From assembly GCA_003602415.1 (NCBI GenBank), contig QQSK01000013.1:116220-180219 (forward strand): 64,000 nt of DNA. Reading direction: 5' to 3'. Shown in pieces: positions 7,908 through 16,151 of this stretch. The DNA is from Candidatus Poseidoniales archaeon (GTDB lineage: Archaea; Thermoplasmatota; Poseidoniia; Poseidoniales; Poseidoniaceae). The position numbers were made by a program, and so were the translations under genes. The notes beneath the pieces were generated by a model. That model was not told the origin of the DNA and ran no database searches. It saw only the letters and a list, made by a program, of their open reading frames with translations. Each line of letters starts with the position of its first letter. The first letter of the stretch is position 1.

Positions 7908-8672
7908 TTACAAAATGATGCCATTCGAATTTAAATTGAATTTCATACCATCTTCTCCATGAATGACATTTGGTGGAAATTCAGGGATTTCTTTGGTCAA
8001 AATTTCATAATCCGAATCTATGTATGTGTGAGTGAGTATTATTTTGGTTTGTGAACATTTTTTTGCCAAATCTGTAATGTGACTTGGCTTGTGATGATGT
8101 TCGGTAGCAACCCATTCTGGAACACCCATTTCTACAATCGCAAATTTGCACTTTTCAACACGATTCCACAATTCTTCACAAGGACCAGAATCTCCTGAGT
8201 GTAGCATCGACCATCCTTCTTTGTGGTCCATCATCCATCCGTGAGGTTCAACTTCAGGGTCATGTAAAACCTCAAATCTTTCAAATTTCCAATCCGATGT
8301 TTCTAAATCGTCTACCCATTCAATAGTTTGAAGCATATCATCAAGAGAGCCAGGGTATGCGAGCTTACAGAGTGTAGTCAATCTTTCACGTACAATTTCA
8401 GAGCCTGCCACAATCAATTTTTTTTGTCCTTCTCTATCTGAAATGTATTTTCTCTCAAGAAGGAAATTTGGGAAGCCAAATACATGATCTCCATGAACAT
8501 GCGTGACTAGTAATACGTCAATATCTGCCGGACTAATGCCTGCAATTCTTAGGCTTGCTAATGCAGTAGGTGGGCAATCAACGATGATGTGTCTATCGAT
8601 TGCCAAGAATGAATGGAGCCTTCCCGAAGGTAGGAATGCATTCCCACTTCCTAGTAACTCCACCAGTGCCAT
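7908..8672 (-). CDS. metallo-beta-lactamase fold hydrolase (RNase Z-like)
   Basis: A 254-residue MBL-fold enzyme. The zinc motif HVHGDH (THVHGDHVFGFPNF) is intact, with LHSGDSGPC as the metal-bridging Asp segment, EHHHKPSH, and ILTHTY as the final His. The overall pattern (LGSGNAFLPSGRLHS at the N terminus, a product that reads as an RNase Z/ElaC or phosphodiesterase relative) suggests a phosphodiester or related ester hydrolase, but it lacks the long exosite arm of tRNase Z. ATG 8672 is preferred, with GAGG 4 nt upstream; the frame is open to 8720. It is divergent from the reductase gene. Confidence 0.75.
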   Translation of the reverse strand: MALVELLGSGNAFLPSGRLHSFLAIDRHIIVDCPPTALASLRIAGISPADIDVLLVTHVHGDHVFGFPNFLLERKYISDREGQKKLIVAGSEIVRERLTTLCKLAYPGSLDDMLQTIEWVDDLETSDWKFERFEVLHDPEVEPHGWMMDHKEGWSMLHSGDSGPCEELWNRVEKCKFAIVEMGVPEWVATEHHHKPSHITDLAKKCSQTKIILTHTYIDSDYEILTKEIPEFPPNVIHGEDGMKFNLNSNGIIL

Positions 8673-8762
8673 CAAACCTCCCAATCGTATCGAGAATATG
8701 ACATCATCGTCACCTAACATTCATCTATCCGTTTCAGGTGGCCGGACCAATTGGTGGTCAAT

Positions 8763-10025
8763 GTGTCTAACTGGAGTGCAAAAAATCCGTACATGTCTAA
8801 GATTACAGAGTGCTATGTATTGAACGGTGAAGGTTCTAGAAAAGAAACTCGCCACGTCGTTTTCGATTTGGGAGACTCAGGACTTGATTACAAAGTCGGA
8901 GATGCTTTAGGAGTTCTATCTGAAAATCCTGAAAACACTGTGGATTTATTGATTGAAACTGCAGGTTGGGATGCTGACCACATGGTAACTACTCACAACG
9001 GTGAGAGAACACTCAAAGAAGCATTGAAGAAAGATTTCGAAATTCATCGTGTTAACAAGAAGTTCGTAAAATCACTAACTGAGAAAGTCAGTTCAAACGG
9101 AATGAGAATCTCTGTCAAATTGATTGAGAGTTATCGTGAATCCGTGGCAGGTCAAGGTTCAGGTTGGATGAGTGCCGATTCAGATTTATCCAATGGATTG
9201 CTTCCTTCAATTCCGGGAGATGACCCCGTGGGCAGAGTCGAGAACCTTGCATCTGATGCAGATGCGATGGAGGATTACATTTGGTCAAGAGACTATATTG
9301 ATGTAATGAACGATTTTGAGGTATCATACGCTCCAGAAGAATTCCTTGAGTTAGCTGACAAACTGAAGCCTCGATTGTACTCAATAGCCAGCAGTCATGA
9401 TGTCCACCCTGGATTTGTTGAATTGACAGTAGGTATTGTACGCTATTCGCATCATGGTAGAGATCGAGGCGGTTTGTGCACAGTCTACATGGCAGATGAA
9501 GTTGAAGTCAACAAGACCGATGTAGGAGTCTTTATGTCTCCAACTAAATCATTCGTTCTTCCTGAAGATAAGTCAACCGACATCATCATGGTTGGACCTG
9601 GAACAGGAATTGCGCCATTCCGTGCGTTCATGGAACAAAGAGTACACGATGGCGGCGACGGTAAGAACTGGCTATTCTTTGGCGACCAATCTTCAAAGAC
9701 TGAATTTTACTACAAGGACTCTATTGAAAACTGGTTAGATGAAGGTCATCTATACAGATTCACCACCGCTTGGTCCAGGGACCAAGAAGAGAAGATCTAT
9801 GTTCAACACAGATTGAAAGAACACGGTGCTGAAGTGTGGGAATGGTTCGAAAGAGGCGCATACTTCTACATTTGTGGTGACAAGCAATACATGGCAAAAG
9901 ACGTCCATAGAGCACTAATCGATATTGCTATTGATCATGGTGGAATGTCAGAAGCTGATGCTACACACTTCATTGAAAAGACGATGATGCGTGAAGAGAA
10001 GAGATACCTTAGAGATGTATACTGA
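8763..10025 (+). CDS. CysJ-like FAD/NADPH reductase without flavodoxin domain
   Basis: A 420-residue flavoprotein reductase resembling the C-terminal two-thirds of sulfite reductase flavoprotein CysJ. Landmarks are RHVVFDLGDSGLDYKVGDAL (N-terminal FAD-domain strand), RLYSIASS (FAD-binding RxYS), GGLCTVYMAD (GVCSxx-like), MVGPGTGIAPFRAFM (NADPH pyrophosphate), YICGDKQYMAKDVH, and a C-terminal RYLRDVY nearly identical to CysJ ends. The N-terminal FMN flavodoxin module is absent, so electrons must pass to a separate flavodoxin, ferredoxin or sulfite reductase subunit. The start is uncertain (TTG 8751, GTG 8754, GTG 8763, ATG 8793). GTG 8763 is chosen because the SAKNPY stretch still aligns with the family and GGTGGT precedes it. 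Confidence 0.85.
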   Translation: MSNWSAKNPYMSKITECYVLNGEGSRKETRHVVFDLGDSGLDYKVGDALGVLSENPENTVDLLIETAGWDADHMVTTHNGERTLKEALKKDFEIHRVNKKFVKSLTEKVSSNGMRISVKLIESYRESVAGQGSGWMSADSDLSNGLLPSIPGDDPVGRVENLASDADAMEDYIWSRDYIDVMNDFEVSYAPEEFLELADKLKPRLYSIASSHDVHPGFVELTVGIVRYSHHGRDRGGLCTVYMADEVEVNKTDVGVFMSPTKSFVLPEDKSTDIIMVGPGTGIAPFRAFMEQRVHDGGDGKNWLFFGDQSSKTEFYYKDSIENWLDEGHLYRFTTAWSRDQEEKIYVQHRLKEHGAEVWEWFERGAYFYICGDKQYMAKDVHRALIDIAIDHGGMSEADATHFIEKTMMREEKRYLRDVY

Positions 10026-10496
10026 TCATGCTTCGCCTTCAGGCGGAGTTGGTACAGTTACTGCAGGTATTCCTTTCTCCCTTGCTCGATTAATCATAAT
10101 CGTTGTCCACTTTGATTTTGGACCAGGGAAAGCTATGACATGAGTTGCATGTTCCAACATCTTGTCACCCAATGTTGGAGATGCTTCTGGCCTTCCTGAA
10201 TCCTCAAGACCTCGTCGAGGTTCATTCCATGCTTCAGTAAAAATCGCCATCGGTATGGCGTTATTATTTGCCCACCTTTCTACCAGGTAATCTACTCCAC
10301 TCGCTCCTCCAATGATAATTAAATCCGGATGTGAGTTCCATTTTATCCACTGCTCTAATTGTTCTTCAATCCATTCATAATTGTAAAATCTAGAATTTCC
10401 ACAAATTACCAAATTGATGACCTTTCCATCTTGATTAAGGTCTCTTCCAGCCAATTTTTCGACCGTGGCGGCTCCGGTGTTGATATCGTCGGACAT
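10026..10496 (-). CDS. SLOG-domain protein (YspA/DUF2493-like)
   Basis: A 156-residue Rossmann-like protein. The region INLVICGNSRFYNYEWI, IIIGGASGVDYLVERWA and HVIAFPGPKSKWTTIMINRA carries the features of the SLOG superfamily DUF2493 branch: a GxxR-type first loop, a GGA-SGVD nucleotide-binding loop, and an FPG...GT-like helix start. Family members bind nucleotides or nucleotide-derived ligands, and relatives occur in stress and phage-defence settings, but no defence partner is present here. The first 25 residues are polar. It is divergent from the biotin carboxylase operon. Confidence 0.7.
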   Translation of the reverse strand: MSDDINTGAATVEKLAGRDLNQDGKVINLVICGNSRFYNYEWIEEQLEQWIKWNSHPDLIIIGGASGVDYLVERWANNNAIPMAIFTEAWNEPRRGLEDSGRPEASPTLGDKMLEHATHVIAFPGPKSKWTTIMINRAREKGIPAVTVPTPPEGEA

Positions 10497-10655
10497 AACT
10501 GACGATTGTTGAGGTAACCTATAAGTAAATCTGATTTATTTTCCATAAAAATACACAAACCCTCCTCTACTTTCCGCTTTTCGGGGAGAGAAACCGTACT
10601 TTCGAAGACGTTTTCGACCGCTTTCATCATAGAATAGTTGCTATTGGCGAGTAAC

Positions 10656-11996
10656 ATGGGATTCAAACGCGTACTAATTGCTAACCGCGGAGAAATTGCA
10701 TTGAGAATTCTCAGAACCTTGAGAGATATGGGTATTGAAGCAGCAATTATTCATGGTCGAGAAGATAGATTATCGCTTCCTGTAAGATTAGCAGATGTGG
10801 CTTATCCAATCATGCGCTCCAATCCTCTAGATTCATACCTTGACATCGAAGCAGTTGTTCAGGCAGCTAAAGATTTGAATTGTGATGCAGTCCATCCAGG
10901 ATATGGATTCCTTGCGGAAAACGCTCACTTCGTAAAGAGATTAGAGGAAGAAGGAATTACTTTCATCGGTCCAGCATCGGGTGTAATCACACTTCTTGGA
11001 GATAAAATCGAAGCAAGAGCAGCGATGGAGGCTGCTGGTTTACCTACAGCAAAAGGAAGTAGCGAGCCAATTTCTTCTGCAGATGTAGCGAGCGAATTGG
11101 CTAATGAAATTGGCTATCCTGTGATCATTAAAGCAGCAGCAGGTGGCGGTGGAATTGGTATGCAAATCGTCCATGCGTCAAATGAGTTCGAAGGCGCTCT
11201 CAAACTATGTCAGGGCCGTGCAAAATCAGCATTTGGCGATGACAGAGTTTTCGTAGAGAAATATATCGAAGGCGCTCAACACGTCGAGTTCCAAGTTCTT
11301 GCTGATGGAGAAAAAGCCATTCACTTTGGTGAAAGGTTTTGTTCAATTCAGAGACGCCATCAAAAATTGATTGAAGAAGGACCATGGCTGACCGATGAAA
11401 AAAGAGCTGAAGTTGGCGCATTGGTTTGTGCTGGTGCAGAGTCAGTTGGTTACAAAGGTCTAGCAACTTTCGAATTCCTCAGAGATAAGAACGGTGATTT
11501 CTACTTCCTTGAGGTCAATCCAAGAGTCCAAGTTGAACATACGGTTACTGAATTGATCACAGGATATAATTTGGTAGAATTAGGAATTAGAGTTGCTCAG
11601 GGTGAAAGCTTACCGCTTACCCAAGACGATGTAGTGATTAGAGGTCATGCAATTCAATGCCGCTTGAATGCTGAAGATACGACCAATTTCGTACCTTCTC
11701 CTGGGCGACTTTGGGAATGCCATTTCCCATCTGGTTTTGGTATACGTTGCGATACTCATGCACATCCAGGATATGAAATGCCAGGTTGCTTCGATAGTTT
11801 GCTAGCTAAATTATTGGCATGGGGACCAGACCGTGATTCTGCAATTAGGAGAATGAGAACTGCTCTTGATGAAACAATCATCACAGGAGTTGAGCATCTA
11901 ATACCTCTTCACCGTCGAATTATGGACGAAAAGGACTTCTTAGCAGGCGATATTACAATCGCTTACATCGACGAACATCAAGACCTATTGGGTTGA
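10656..11996 (+). CDS. accC: biotin carboxylase subunit (acyl-CoA carboxylase)
   Basis: A 446-residue ATP-grasp enzyme that carboxylates biotin on a carrier protein. It has RVLIANRGEIALRILR at the N terminus, HPGYGFLAEN, the glycine-rich ATP loop AAAGGGGIGM, ERFCSIQRRHQKLIEE (catalytic loop), FEFLRDKNGDFYFLEVNPRVQVEHTV split over the metal site, and a normal C-terminal subdomain. Length is that of a stand-alone subunit, without carrier or carboxyltransferase domain, and neither partner is encoded in the window. It may serve acetyl- or propionyl-CoA carboxylase; malonyl-CoA for the megasynthase or methylmalonyl-CoA for a mutase are plausible uses. ATG 10656 is used although TTG 10638 is in frame. 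It heads a three-gene run. Confidence 0.9.
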   Translation: MGFKRVLIANRGEIALRILRTLRDMGIEAAIIHGREDRLSLPVRLADVAYPIMRSNPLDSYLDIEAVVQAAKDLNCDAVHPGYGFLAENAHFVKRLEEEGITFIGPASGVITLLGDKIEARAAMEAAGLPTAKGSSEPISSADVASELANEIGYPVIIKAAAGGGGIGMQIVHASNEFEGALKLCQGRAKSAFGDDRVFVEKYIEGAQHVEFQVLADGEKAIHFGERFCSIQRRHQKLIEEGPWLTDEKRAEVGALVCAGAESVGYKGLATFEFLRDKNGDFYFLEVNPRVQVEHTVTELITGYNLVELGIRVAQGESLPLTQDDVVIRGHAIQCRLNAEDTTNFVPSPGRLWECHFPSGFGIRCDTHAHPGYEMPGCFDSLLAKLLAWGPDRDSAIRRMRTALDETIITGVEHLIPLHRRIMDEKDFLAGDITIAYIDEHQDLLG

Positions 11997-12001
11997 TAAT
12001 C

Positions 12002-12928
12002 ATGGATGTGTTAATCGTTGGCAGTTTGGCCTACGATTCATTAGAAACTCCGGTTGGTTCAATCGAAGATGAATTAGGTGGTTCAGCATCCTATGGAGGC
12101 TTTTCTGCAGCATTTCATAATCGAAAAACCAACGGTAAAGGTGTAGGATTAGTTGGTGTAATAGGAGAAGATTTCGAACAAAAGCATCTTACTTGGTACA
12201 AAGAATCGGGTTTGGATATCGGCGGAATCGAGTCGATGCAAGGTAATACATTTCGCTGGAAAGGGTCGTATCATGGAAACATGTCTGAAGCTGTAACTCA
12301 TGAAACACATCTGAATGTGTTTGAACATTTTCAACCTAAAGTCCCCAATAGCATGGCGAATCCAAAGATATTGATGTGTGCAAATTTACATCCTAGTCTA
12401 CAATCTTCAGTAATATCTCAGACCAATGTAGGTAGAGTCTCTCTACTCGACTCGATGAATCTTTGGATAGATATCGCACATGATGATTTGTTGGATGTAA
12501 TGAAAAAGGTCGACATCGTTGTTCTGAACGATGGAGAGGTGCGCATGTTGGCATCTGATGATAATTTGATCCGAGCCTCTCAAACGGTTTTATCGATGAA
12601 GGGAGGCGGAATTTTGGTGATTAAAAAAGGTGAAAATGGCGTTTTAGCATTGCATCCAGATGGGATGATTTCTATACCATCTTATCCAACATTAAATTTG
12701 ACAGACCCTACGGGGTGTGGTGATTCTTTCGCTGGAGCAATGGCTCAATTTCTCTCTCTAGGGAGTGGAAATGTTAGCCATGAAGAATTAGCAGAAGCAT
12801 TGGTTCATGCCACAGTAACTGCCTCGTTTACCATAGAAAGTTTCGGCACTGAACGACTACGCAATCTATCTGTTGAGGAATATGAAAATCGATTGAAAGA
12901 GTATAGATTAATCTCTAGAACTTCTTGA
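12002..12928 (+). CDS. PfkB-family sugar/nucleoside kinase
   Basis: A 308-residue ribokinase-fold kinase. It starts with the family strand MDVLIVGSLAYDSLETP followed by GGSASYGGFSAA, and ends with the anion-hole/catalytic signature LTDPTGCGDSFAGA, where the base Asp is retained (usual form DTxGAGD). The substrate cannot be read from sequence; ribokinase, adenosine kinase-like and ADP-dependent relatives all share these motifs. It begins 5 nt after the carboxylase stop (TTG 11993 would overlap as TTGA) and its stop touches the next start, so the three genes are probably one transcript. Confidence 0.82.
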   Translation: MDVLIVGSLAYDSLETPVGSIEDELGGSASYGGFSAAFHNRKTNGKGVGLVGVIGEDFEQKHLTWYKESGLDIGGIESMQGNTFRWKGSYHGNMSEAVTHETHLNVFEHFQPKVPNSMANPKILMCANLHPSLQSSVISQTNVGRVSLLDSMNLWIDIAHDDLLDVMKKVDIVVLNDGEVRMLASDDNLIRASQTVLSMKGGGILVIKKGENGVLALHPDGMISIPSYPTLNLTDPTGCGDSFAGAMAQFLSLGSGNVSHEELAEALVHATVTASFTIESFGTERLRNLSVEEYENRLKEYRLISRTS

Positions 12929-13987
12929 ATGCAGTATGCTCAAGAACAGGTCGTAACTCGCAGTGTTATGACCGTACTAAATATTGCAATGATTGGCAGT
13001 GATGACCTTGCCAAATCGATTGCAAAGGCTACAGACCAGCGCGACGTTCATACCTATGTTCACAAAGAATCAGGAGCAGATGGTCCTAGGATTCTTTCCA
13101 TAATTAGACCGGCTAAAATGCCGGAAAGGATTCGTCCATTTTTCAATTCACTTTGTGCAGCTAGAGTTGGTCTGATAGAAATCTCAGGAATCGATGCAGC
13201 ATTTGGTGAAGTACTGGTTGGCTTTGCTTCGGCTGGATTGAGCAAAGGTCTGTTTGTAATCAATCCTCCAGAGGGCGAGTGGATAGACGAAGACCAAGTC
13301 AAAGGTTTCCTCAATCAAGCGGGTCTATCCACATGGAAACAATGTGGTACAGACGGTATTGAATTACGCACAGCATTGTACGATTTGATGGATGAAATTT
13401 CTAGCGATTTAGAGTCTGCTAAAAAGGAGCCGCTGGTTGTTCCAATCGATCAATATTTCAATGTCAAGGGAATAGGATTAGTCGCCATAGGATATGTTCA
13501 ATCGGGCTCAGTTTCAGTACATGATGAATTACATCTATTGCCAGCAGAAGGACCTGGTACGGTCAAGAGTTTGCAGGTTATGGATGATGATGTTTCAGAG
13601 GCAGTAGCAGGCGATCGAGTTGGGATCGCACTCAGGAATACGAAAGAGGAACACTTGACAGGTGGTTCATTGGTCATCCATCCTGCGATTGAAGACAAAA
13701 ATAAGGGGGTCTCGATACCTCTTTGTTTGGAGAAACATGAGAAAAGTTCAGTTGAATTAACAGTTTCACCTTTCCAAAAGAGGATTTTGGCAGTAGGGGA
13801 TGTAGTTCATGCCAGCGTTGATTTGCAATTCGTTGTAGGACGCGTCGAATCCTTAGACTCCGGGCTTGAAGTGGCTTGGGAGTCTCCTTTGTTTATCCGT
13901 AAAGAAAACCCGCCTACAGTGATCATTGCTCAACTTGATTCAAAGCCTAGAATTATGGGCAGTGCAAAATTATCTCGGCTTTCATAA
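12929..13987 (+). CDS. EF-Tu/SelB-like protein with degenerate G domain
   Basis: A 352-residue protein with the translational-GTPase layout but without a working P-loop. Residues 14-170 have the fold rhythm of a G domain (VLNIAMIGSDDLAKSI at the position of GHVDHGKS-T; IRPAKMPERIR; ARVGLIEIS; KGLFVINPP) yet lack GxxxxGK[ST], DxxG and NKxD. Residues about 173-250 are a clear EF-Tu domain 2: VPIDQYFNVKGIGLVAIG, VHDELHLLP, VKSLQVMDDDVSEAVAGDRV. A domain 3-like barrel follows. This resembles SelB-type factors. It may be a non-GTPase paralogue that binds tRNA, ribosome or a GTPase partner. ATG 12968 is an alternative start that would place the first strand at the N terminus. Confidence 0.7.
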   Translation: MQYAQEQVVTRSVMTVLNIAMIGSDDLAKSIAKATDQRDVHTYVHKESGADGPRILSIIRPAKMPERIRPFFNSLCAARVGLIEISGIDAAFGEVLVGFASAGLSKGLFVINPPEGEWIDEDQVKGFLNQAGLSTWKQCGTDGIELRTALYDLMDEISSDLESAKKEPLVVPIDQYFNVKGIGLVAIGYVQSGSVSVHDELHLLPAEGPGTVKSLQVMDDDVSEAVAGDRVGIALRNTKEEHLTGGSLVIHPAIEDKNKGVSIPLCLEKHEKSSVELTVSPFQKRILAVGDVVHASVDLQFVVGRVESLDSGLEVAWESPLFIRKENPPTVIIAQLDSKPRIMGSAKLSRLS

Positions 13988-14004
13988 TCCACTGCAAAGA
14001 ACGG

Positions 14005-14021
14005 CCCCCCCATAGGGGGGG
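14005..14021. terminator. C7-ATA-G7 hairpin after three-gene operon
   Basis: A perfect 7-bp all-GC stem with a 3-nt loop lies 17 nt after the stop of the EF-Tu-like gene and just before the next promoter box. It is followed by AAAA rather than T residues, so if it ends transcription it does so without a U-tract. Confidence 0.4.
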
Positions 14022-14030
14022 AAAACGGTG

Positions 14031-14040
14031 GGTTCATAAC
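14031..14040 (+). promoter_or_regulatory. GGTTCATAA promoter-like box
   Basis: GGTTCATAAC ends 26 nt before the ATG at 14067, the distance expected between a TATA-type element and a leaderless start. The same GGTTCATA core precedes the ABC exporter, pcn and icmF genes. Confidence 0.45.
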
Positions 14041-14066
14041 CTCGGGTTCGACTTCAGCGGTTCGGG

Positions 14067-15596
14067 ATGCTTATGGACACGAGGCCAGAGGGGCTCGGTG
14101 TCAATGGAGGGGGGATTAAATTCCGCTCCTTGTCACTGGGTGGAGTTCGCGGTAAGGTCAGGGCGACCTTAAACGAGAACCAAATCTCATTTGAGTCACG
14201 AAATGGTCATGCATTAGACATTCGTTTGAATGCAATTCAAAGGGTCCATCACCACCATACAACTCTGGTTCCAGGATGGCTTGCAGTAGTTGGGTTAATT
14301 TTGGTATGGGTGGCATGGAGAGGCGTTACTGGTAAATTGCAAGCACTTCTTGGTTCAGCAGGAATCGTTCTTTCAGCATCTCACTACGCCACACGTAGAC
14401 CTACTCTTACAATCGATACAAAGGCCGAAGATTGTCATACGGTGTTTGGTTCAGATATCGCAATGATGCGCTTATGCGCTCTAATCCAACGAATTCAGAA
14501 TGGGATGAGTTTAGAGGATGCGAAGTTGAGTGTTGACAATATGGTTAGCGATTCAGAATATCCTCGCTCAATGAATACTGATGAAATGGAGTTAATCCCT
14601 GAGCCGGTTGAATTATTCCCCTCTCCAGTGCTTAGTCACTTCATCGATGCTATGGAAAACGACGGAGAAGTCGACCCTGAAATAGAAATCGTTAGTCCAG
14701 CAATTGCGATTGACGACCTGGATTTACCTATGTGGGAAGAAGAACCCGAACCGCCGGTAATCGAGCAACAGATGCCTGCTGGATTGATGGACAGATCTCG
14801 AGCAAATTTGTTCACCCAGAGAAATCAAGTTGTTCAAAACGGATGGCAACCTCCTCAGCAACAACATCCATACGACCAAATTCACAGATCTCAACCAGAT
14901 AATATTCCCTCATATGGGATGATTCCTCAACAGGGAATGGAATCTCATATCCATAGGCCTGTACAAAATCCCCAACCTACTCCAATTCCAAACGACTTTT
15001 TGCCATCTTTCGTAGGGGCAAACGGAGCTCACATTCCAAACACTAGTGCGGAACAATTCTCGGTTCCTGATTCCCCTCTGCCTCAAGCCCAAGAGACTGA
15101 AGAAGATGTTCAGTCATTGGTTGCTTCTGCACGCCGAGATGATATTCCTCTGGATGCGGAATTGATTCCAAAAGATGTCGAGCCACCTAAACAAAAATAT
15201 CCAAAGATGCGCGCATTAAAGTCCCAACCAACCACGACTCGTCTAGTAGTTCGCAAAGGTAGGACAGGACGAATTACTCCTCGTTCAGTATTATCGGAGT
15301 TAGTAACTCCAGCACTTGGCAAGGCATCTAAGCTCTCTAGGAGAATCTGGCCTAGAGGCAGAAGAACCGGCGAATCATTACGCCTTCAAGCCGAATATAA
15401 TCTTCAATCACAGGCTGCAGAATCCATTCAAAACCTAGCTAAGAGTAAGGGTGGAGAAGTTAGTGACGAAGAGGTGAATCAGATGCTATCGCACATCCCT
15501 TCACAACCGGTAATTCCAACAACTTTCAATGAACTTGTAAGTTCAAAATCCAAAGGCTCTGAAGATGTTGAATCAATTCCAAGAATCGATGAATGA
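14067..15596 (+). CDS. membrane protein with PH-like N-terminus and long disordered tail
   Basis: A 509-residue protein not assignable to a named family. Residues about 20-70 (RSLSLGGVRGKVRATLNENQ, ISFESRNGHALDIRLNAIQRV) look like a small beta-rich PH-type domain; residues 73-110 contain two hydrophobic helices (LVPGWLAVVGLILVWVAW and LQALLGSAGIVLSAS); a strand LTIDTKAEDCHTVFG and a helix follow. From about residue 165 the chain is acidic, then rich in Pro, Gln and Asn, and finally basic near GRTGRITPRSVLSE and SRRIWPRGRRTGES, before an acidic end. It is probably a membrane-attached scaffold whose tail binds partners, but this is inference. Confidence 0.6.
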   Translation: MLMDTRPEGLGVNGGGIKFRSLSLGGVRGKVRATLNENQISFESRNGHALDIRLNAIQRVHHHHTTLVPGWLAVVGLILVWVAWRGVTGKLQALLGSAGIVLSASHYATRRPTLTIDTKAEDCHTVFGSDIAMMRLCALIQRIQNGMSLEDAKLSVDNMVSDSEYPRSMNTDEMELIPEPVELFPSPVLSHFIDAMENDGEVDPEIEIVSPAIAIDDLDLPMWEEEPEPPVIEQQMPAGLMDRSRANLFTQRNQVVQNGWQPPQQQHPYDQIHRSQPDNIPSYGMIPQQGMESHIHRPVQNPQPTPIPNDFLPSFVGANGAHIPNTSAEQFSVPDSPLPQAQETEEDVQSLVASARRDDIPLDAELIPKDVEPPKQKYPKMRALKSQPTTTRLVVRKGRTGRITPRSVLSELVTPALGKASKLSRRIWPRGRRTGESLRLQAEYNLQSQAAESIQNLAKSKGGEVSDEEVNQMLSHIPSQPVIPTTFNELVSSKSKGSEDVESIPRIDE

Positions 15597-16058
15597 TTAT
15601 CGGTTCTTTTGAGACAACATGTGTGTTCTGATGGCCTTGGCGATTTCCCAATCTGCCTTTTCTTCATCAGTTTCAGGATTAAATTGTGGTACAGGAATCG
15701 GGCGCATCATCGAATCGATCGCTATCATGAAGAAGTAACCTTGACAAATTTCGGTTTTGCTCCAGTCTGACTTATTCATTGCCCATGCAGTAACCTTGGC
15801 ACATGCAGTTCTGTTAGATGTGAATACCACCTTGCCGGTTACTTCGATTAGGTCACCCTGTCTTGCAGGTGCCTTAAACTCCAAAGTATCAATAGAAATG
15901 GTTACGAATTCTCTGTGTGCAAATTTAGCACAAACGATACCAGCAGCCTTGTCCATTAGCGATAGTAATCGGCCACCAAACAAGGTGTTGTATGAATTTG
16001 TGTCTTGAGGAAACACTTCCTCAATCAAGGTTACAGGTTCGGTACTGTATGGCTCCAT
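15597..16058 (-). CDS. hotdog-fold acyl-CoA thioesterase (YciA/BFIT-like)
   Basis: A 153-residue thioesterase. The sequence begins with FPQDTNSYNTLFGGRLLSLMDKAAG, whose NxxxxxFGGxLLxxMD pattern is the helix and catalytic Asp of the YciA/brown-fat acyl-CoA hydrolase subfamily, then VTISIDTLEFKAPARQGDL and a second beta hairpin containing VTAWAMNKSDWSK. It should release free fatty acid from acyl-CoA and might help release or edit acyl chains for the megasynthase 11 kb away, although it is not in that operon. Its 3' end abuts the convergent neighbour. Confidence 0.85.
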   Translation of the reverse strand: MEPYSTEPVTLIEEVFPQDTNSYNTLFGGRLLSLMDKAAGIVCAKFAHREFVTISIDTLEFKAPARQGDLIEVTGKVVFTSNRTACAKVTAWAMNKSDWSKTEICQGYFFMIAIDSMMRPIPVPQFNPETDEEKADWEIAKAIRTHMLSQKNR

Positions 16059-16151
16059 TGGTATTAGGGAAGAGTATCTCCTCCTTCAATCCATGTACGA
16101 ATCATGCCAACAATGTGAGATTTGATGAGGTATAGGTCACGCCAGTGTACC

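Noticed and set aside
10026-10496. SLOG protein as part of a phage-defence island
   Set aside because: Neighbours are metabolic genes; no nuclease, toxin, reverse transcriptase or other defence partner is present within 10 kb.
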